Positions 58,771 through 64,000 of a DNA stretch of 64,000 nt are shown in pieces. The DNA comes from Nicotiana tabacum (Eukaryota > Streptophyta > Magnoliopsida > Solanales > Solanaceae): contig NC_134081.1 in NCBI RefSeq assembly GCF_000715075.1, positions 62,499,653 to 62,563,652 of the forward strand. Direction: 5' to 3'. The position numbers and the translations under genes are program-made. The notes beneath the pieces are model-generated. The model did not search any database. It saw only the letters and a program-made list of their open reading frames with translations, and was not told the origin of the DNA. Numbering within the stretch: position 1 is the stretch's first letter; each line of letters begins with the position of its first letter.

Positions 58771-59929
58771 AGGTCGGGGCATAACAGTATTAAATCAAGG
58801 TTTTGGTTCTTTTATCATATTTTGAGATGTGGGACTCGGATTGAGGCGACTTTTGAAGAAATTTTTATCACAAGGATTGGCATAAGTGTTCTACAGTTGG
58901 TTTTTATTTTATTTCATGAATCCATCTTCATTTTTGGCAATTGGTTGATGAATTTTATAGAACAATTGGGGTTTTTTGTCTAAAACTTCAAAAAGCAAAG
59001 TTTTGAGTTTTGAATGTCCATTCAGAGTCGAATTTCAGTGAAACTAGTATGGTTGGACTCGTAATTGAATGGGTTATCGATTTTTATGAGTTTCATCGGG
59101 TTCCGAGGAGTGGGCCCGAGTTGGGCTTTTGGTCTTTTGATTAAAGATTCGACCTTTATCATTTGAAATTATTTCCTTAGGCATTAATTGATGTATTTGA
59201 GTTGCTTTTGGCTAGTTTCGAGCCGTTCGGAGGTCGGTACGGGTGGGATGGCATTTTTGGAGCATCGCTTGGCCTGTTCGATATTGGATTTGGCTTATTC
59301 GAGGTAAGTAACACTTCTAAACTTGGAGTTGAGGCTATGAACCCTAATTATACGTGTTATGTGCTTGGTGTTGAGGTAATGCACATGCTAGGTGACGGGC
59401 GTGTGGGCATGCACCATGTGAAATGTGACTCTGTTATTCTTGTGGTACTGTGTAGTTACCTGATCTTATCTGGAACCATGAAATCTCTATGTACTAGAGC
59501 TTTTGAGCTGTGATTCATGCTAGAAACCATGTATAGGCCACATGCTTATTCTGTTGGGACCCGCTGAGGTCATTGCTGTTGTTGAATTATTTGCTTACAT
59601 TGCAATTACATACTCAGTCATGCGCATTCATTTTCATATTATATCTTAGTCTTTGTCACCATTTATTGATATATCACATCATCATTCTTTTGGGCTGATT
59701 TTTATGACATTAAGAGCCCGAGAGACTGGAGAGATTGATGACTGAGTGAGGCCGAGGGCTTGATGGTGAGGATATTTATGGGTTCGGGCTGCACGCAACG
59801 ACATGATTTATTGATTTATGCCATGATTGGCTTGTTATAGTGCTTGGGCTGAAGGATCCCCTCCGGAGTCTGTACACACCCCCCCACTGAGCGCAGGTAC
59901 CTACTGAGTGTGAGTGCCGAGTGCGAGTG

Positions 59930-60005
59930 CCGAGCGATTGGGAGGATTGAGTGACTGTGAGGACTGAGTGACTGGGAGGATTAAGTGACTGGGAGGACTA
60001 AGTGA
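59930..60005. repeat. 18-bp tandem repeat in element E LTR
   Basis: Four copies of GATTGAGTGACTGGGAGG or close variants (GACTGAGTGACTGGGAGG, GATTAAGTGACTGGGAGG). Confidence 0.88.
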
Positions 60006-60870
60006 ATTGATACTCTGAGAGTATGCATATGGTTCTTTTACTGAGTTGCATCGCATTGACATGCACACTTGACAGACAGGCATAAATATGCATTTTTCTC
60101 ATGTTGTACGACATTGTGTCATTCATGACTTCATATACTCATTGAAATGTAGGTATATAGATGTATTTTCCTCATGCCATTTGAAAATGATACATCTTAT
60201 CTATTATTGAATAGTTTTTGGGAAAAACCACAATTTTACAAAACGTACTCATATTTTGGTGATTTCGGTAAAAGATTTGGGTTTTCACTGATATACTTGA
60301 AAAGCAGACCTATTTTTCTAGAACTATGAACGAGCTGAGCATTTTATATCTGAGCTACTTCTTTTATTACTTCCATTTTGTTATTATGAACTATTGCTGG
60401 CTATTGATGTTGGACCCCCGACCTGTGTTCCAGCTCATCACCACTTTCAACTTAAGGTTAGGTGTGTTACTAATTGAGTACATGGGGTCGGTTGTACTCA
60501 TACTACACTTCTTTCCCTTGCGTGCAGATATTGGATGTTGATGTTGATGTGATCGACGAGAGCTGGATTTGAAGATGCACTTGCATTCTGGTTGTAGCTG
60601 CCTCTTGTTCATAGTAGCCTTAGATTTATAAGAATCTGTTTATGTATATTTCAAATAGCTGATGTATTTGTTTCATACCAGCTTTATAAATTCTAATCTT
60701 AGAAGCTCATGATTTGTACTACCAGTCCTTGGAAAATACTTGTATACAAGCAGTGTATTATCATTTCTTAGCTTAATAAATCTCATTAAATTGGATAGTT
60801 GTTAATTGGCTTACCTGACAGGTTGGGTTAGGTTCCATCACGACTAGGGGGATTTTGGGTCGTGACAATG

Positions 60871-60882
60871 TGGTATCAGATC
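60871..60882 (+). other. Primer binding site (initiator Met tRNA), element E
   Basis: TGGTATCAGATC lies three bases after the LTR, with one mismatch to TGGTATCAGAGC. Confidence 0.88.
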
Positions 60883-63800
60883 TCTAGGTTCATAGGTTCT
60901 ACAAGTCATGAGCAAGTGTCTAATAGAGTCTTGTGGATCGATATGATGACATCCATACCTATCTTCGAGAGGCTACATGTCTCTTTACTTATCATGCGGC
61001 ATTGATTCAGCTTGAAACATAACTCCTTGAATTACATCCATGCATTCGTGTGCGTATGTGAGCGCTCGGTATCAGCCGTGCATCGCTGGCTTGTGATTCC
61101 ATGGATGAGGTGCGAGATGTAATTTTTGTGTGCTGATGATGGGCCACTATGAGTGGAATTTGTGGTTCGATGAGTGGCTGCATGGCTATATATGAGCATG
61201 ATGTGACTACAGAATGTGTTCAGATGGTTTGATTGTGACGAGAATAGTTTGGTGGAGATGTAAAATGGACTATTGGGTGCTAGATTATTGTTTTTATGTG
61301 ACGTATGGTCTTGAGTTATGAGTGTGTTGAAAGATTCTTCATGTTGTTTAATTGTGGAACGAAGCATATTTTCATGTCTTGTTGATGAGTTCAGACTCAG
61401 GAAGGTTAAGTGATGGCATAGTAGTTATGGATGTGGAAGGTTATAAAGAGATGTCAGTTTGAAGCTAAGCAGGTGGGTTATAACCTATGAGGTAATCTAC
61501 GGATGTGTGAACCTTACGATGTTGTGTGGAGAGTTTCTTTCTTCTAGCGAATTATATATGTTGAGATTTGAATTTTAACTTGGTTAAGAAACTCGAGTTG
61601 ATCATCATGTAGATGTATGCGATTTTAGTAGATGATTTCAGATACCATATGGTTTGTGCTATGTGAGCTTATGAATGATTTAGTTGAATCTCCATGCGGT
61701 AGTATGGCAGTAATAGAGTATGGGTATGGTGAGTTATCAGATGTTCTATTCTGAATTATATGGCATTGAGCTTAGTGGGGGGAGTCTGCTATGGACGATT
61801 TGATTGCATAGTTGCGTGTTGTATTGGTTTCGGTCTGAGGCATACTTGTGGATCGGTTATGACTTGCAGAGGTTGAGATCGAGGATGAATCGAGTAAAGG
61901 AATTTCTGGATATGGGGTATGTTACACTTTATTGGTATATGGGAATCATGGGTTGATTGAGTTATTACTCGTGAGGTATGTAGTGCGCGTGGAGTAGAGA
62001 CTTGCTCGGTTGCTTAAAGGTATGGATTACTTCTTTGGGTGTTGTTGTGCTAATGGGGCACAGGTCGTTCGGCCCGTTTGGCCGGTGCAATTGAGATTTG
62101 AGCCGAGTGGATGATTCTCGAGAAGGTTCTAATGGATTCAAGACTTTTATGTAGCAATTGAGAATTTTGCGGATTTGTATATGGCTAGAATATGAGATTT
62201 AAGTTGGATGGTGTCGAGACTTGTGGCATTTCTATATCATTATGGATTCTACATTTCAGCGTCAGGAAGGTGAAAGAAATAACTTTAGATTCGCAGAAGG
62301 TCTCTTCATAGTGGGTATCTTGGTTGTGGTGCTTTTGGGGTACTTAAGAGGGAATTCAATTACTTATAGGACTCAGGGCAGTGTGGTTCTATGCTAGAGT
62401 TCGTGGGATGAGTTTTGGTTAAGGATCGTGGTGCTCTGGCAAGGGAAGTATCTATTTGAGGGTAATTTGGAAGGAACTCAGAGAAATGGGACAACTTGGT
62501 AATAGCTTGGGTCAGCACGGAAATTGATATGATCGGTTCTTTCGGTAGTTATGATGTGGTGAGCCTCTACAGGTGTTTCGTGGCAATGCTCTTGGGTTTT
62601 GGCGACCTGTGTGGCTTGGTTGAGCTAGAGAGATTCAGTTCTGTCGGCTTGGTTATGTGAAAATGGGCTTCGAAGATTTCTCGATGGTTTTTACCACGGT
62701 TTGAGATGGATTTTTTCTACCGGCGTGAGGAACATGTTGCGTATTGTGATTTTCTCCTGGATGGGATCGAACGGAAGGGTTTCTAACTGATCGGGTGTGT
62801 GTTATGCTGGTGACTCAAAGTTGATTATGAGATCCTCTTACTTTTCATATGATGGCCTGATAGATGCAGTGTGTTGTGTGGGATTGAGATTCGCATGTGC
62901 AAGGTCACCGTTCAGTTTTGAAAGGAAGGTCATGAATTCTTAGGCAACATGGACGGTTTCAAATGACTAGGTGAATGATGTTACTATTTGGTATTGCTTG
63001 AAAAGAGTGTAGACTTAAGAAGGCACACTTTGTGTTGACTTACAAATGCTTCATTGGTATTCTTGTACTCTCCTAGGTGATTGACTGCTGATATTCAGAT
63101 TTTTCCTATGTGCCACGAAAGAATTGTCAATGTATTCCTCATGGGATGATCGTGTATGAGAGATGTCTTAGACATTCAGGCAGTGGAATTAGGAGCATAT
63201 ATGGTGATTCATGTGTTTTATGAATTTGGAGTCTGGGAGTTCTCATAAGAAGAGTGTTTCGTGGTTGTGGACTGTGAAGTTGTGGCCAAAGCTAGCCAGA
63301 TGAGAGTATGTGTCATGATTCAGTCATTGTAGACTTTCGAAGGGTTATTTATCCATTTGTGGGTGACTAGAGTGGATTTGGGGTTCATTGGTTGGCCCAA
63401 TGAGGATGTGCATTCTATACCGGGTCGAACTGGTTGACTCTGTACTGCTATTGTTGAGGGATGTGTCATTTGGTTAGAGTTGAGCTTACTCGTGTTCTGA
63501 TATGTTCTATGAGTTACCCTTCTATGCCACGAGGGGTTGTGATTCATTGGTTATATGCACACATGGTGTGGTTCTATTTGGGCCTTATAGCAAAATTTGA
63601 GCGAGATGGGTATTAGGGTGTTGAATAAGTGATTGCACATTGGTTATGTTCTTTCCGGTCTGTGGTATTGTATTATATGTTTCTCCGTGGTTATGGTCAT
63701 TGATCTTAGGTGCTTGATGTCGAATTGCGTGTGGTTTTTGATTCGGGCATGGTGGCTTGAGGTATTTCATATGGACCAGTGTTTGGATGGGGTCACGCAT

Positions 63801-64000
63801 TGCAGCGGAGTTATGTTGTGATATGATCCTTGGTGTTTGATTCGTGTGTCTTGGTTCTACTATGTATGATGGGTTCATAGCATTGCAGTTGTGGTGGTAC
63901 TTGTTGAACTTGTGTGATGGTTTTCTCGTTTGAGTCATTTTCCATGATTGGACATATTTGAGTTTTTACTTATTGGTGCACGGATTGCACGGGTCGTGAT
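60883..64000 (+). other. Element E interior, no coding region recognised
   Basis: The + strand is rich in T and G and poor in C over about 3 kb, with stops in all frames and no frame above about 120 codons. The longest frames (61032-61367 and 63585-63938, both minus) have low-complexity His/Asn/Thr/Ser-rich translations with no family resemblance. No gag basic region or CCHC motif is visible, unlike the gag starts about 200 bp after the primer site in A to D. The window ends inside it. Confidence 0.6.

Larger units (their letters stand above)
57758..60867 (+). repeat. Element E 5' LTR
   Basis: This LTR is 3110 bp, from TGTAACGACC to GGTCGTGACA. The start carries AACGACCCAACCGGTCGTT, a perfect 7-bp inverted repeat, and the end carries a TCACGAC to GTCGTGA pair. 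It includes a GCAG/GCGG-rich array (58470-58770), a GAGTGACTGGGAGGA tandem repeat (59930-60005) and the shared GGTTAGGTGTGTTACTAATT block (60455-60535). The CCCCTCCGGAGTCTGTACAC stretch at about 59860 matches element A's LTR at 5735-5755 inverted, so A and E are related families. Confidence 0.88.
57758..64000 (+). mobile_element. Element E: LTR retrotransposon, apparently without gag-pol in view, runs off window
   Basis: A full LTR (57758-60867) is followed by an initiator-Met primer site and at least 3.1 kb of interior with no recognisable gag, protease, RT or integrase. A non-autonomous derivative (LARD-like), or a family with a long leader before gag, would both fit. The left flank AAAAC (57753-57757) would be the target duplication to find beyond the right LTR. 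Confidence 0.75.

Noticed and set aside
60326..60612. Reading frames on both strands in the U5 part of element E LTR
   Set aside because: They overlap the shared LTR block, have no family resemblance and are explained by the LTR.
61032..61367. 111-residue minus-strand frame in element E interior as a captured gene
   Set aside because: Composition is His/Asn/Thr/Ser-rich as expected from the antisense of T/G-rich DNA, with no domain or splice pattern supporting a gene.
1..64000. A host protein-coding gene or an unknown defence-type system
   Set aside because: Every frame over about 150 codons belongs to a recognised transposon domain. The remaining spacers are short and AT-rich without conserved-looking frames.

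Overview
The window is a nuclear intergenic stretch from a flowering plant, most likely a member of the Solanaceae. The evidence is a TS-type SINE, an RTE-type LINE with a (TTG)n tail, Stowaway-like MITEs, and several Ty3/gypsy chromovirus families whose LTRs begin TGTAACGACC. I see no ordinary host gene. Almost every base that can be assigned belongs to a transposable element, and every coding region is broken by stops or frameshifts.

Layout. (1) 1-4285: the 3' part of a CACTA (En/Spm) DNA transposon on the + strand. It holds a decayed TNP2-like transposase, a second En/Spm-type gene, eleven 20-bp subterminal palindromes and the terminal TAGTG. (2) 4300-38204: a Harbinger-like or other TIR element split in two by retrotransposon A. 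(3) 5003-37250: a three-level nest. Element A (minus strand, TSD ATTAT at both ends) has element C (plus strand, TSD GTACC at both ends, 13734-35040) inserted in its right LTR. C in turn has element B (minus strand, 14849-25349, TSD GATTA/GATAA) inserted in its left LTR. (4) 38205-42064: a duplicated segment with TA microsatellites, a TS SINE, and a truncated solo LTR (F). (5) 42065-44642: a hAT-like non-autonomous element containing a 5'-truncated LINE with an 11-bp TSD. (6) 45126-56347: gypsy element D (minus strand), with a MITE inserted in only one of its LTRs. (7) 56391-57757: a second LINE 3' fragment, a tandem duplication, and a second MITE interrupted by element E. (8) 57758-64000: the 5' LTR, primer site and about 3.1 kb of apparently non-coding interior of element E, which runs off the window.

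A, B, C and D each have the order gag (Arg/Gly-rich N-terminus, CCHC knuckle), protease, reverse transcriptase, RNase H, integrase and a C-terminal chromodomain-like tail. This is the Tekay/Del type of chromovirus. All use an initiator-Met tRNA primer site. In each, the pol reading frame runs through the polypurine tract to, or into, the downstream LTR.

The LTRs carry the least explained structure. Arrays of CGCGATCGCG/CGCGTTCGCG palindromes occur in four families at a similar relative position. Tandem repeats of 35-72 bp differ in copy number between the two LTRs of one element. A short inverted repeat at the U3 end keeps its pairing through matched CG to TG/CA changes between families. A U5-side block is shared by otherwise diverged LTRs. 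All similarity statements are from reading by eye; no alignment or database search was run.
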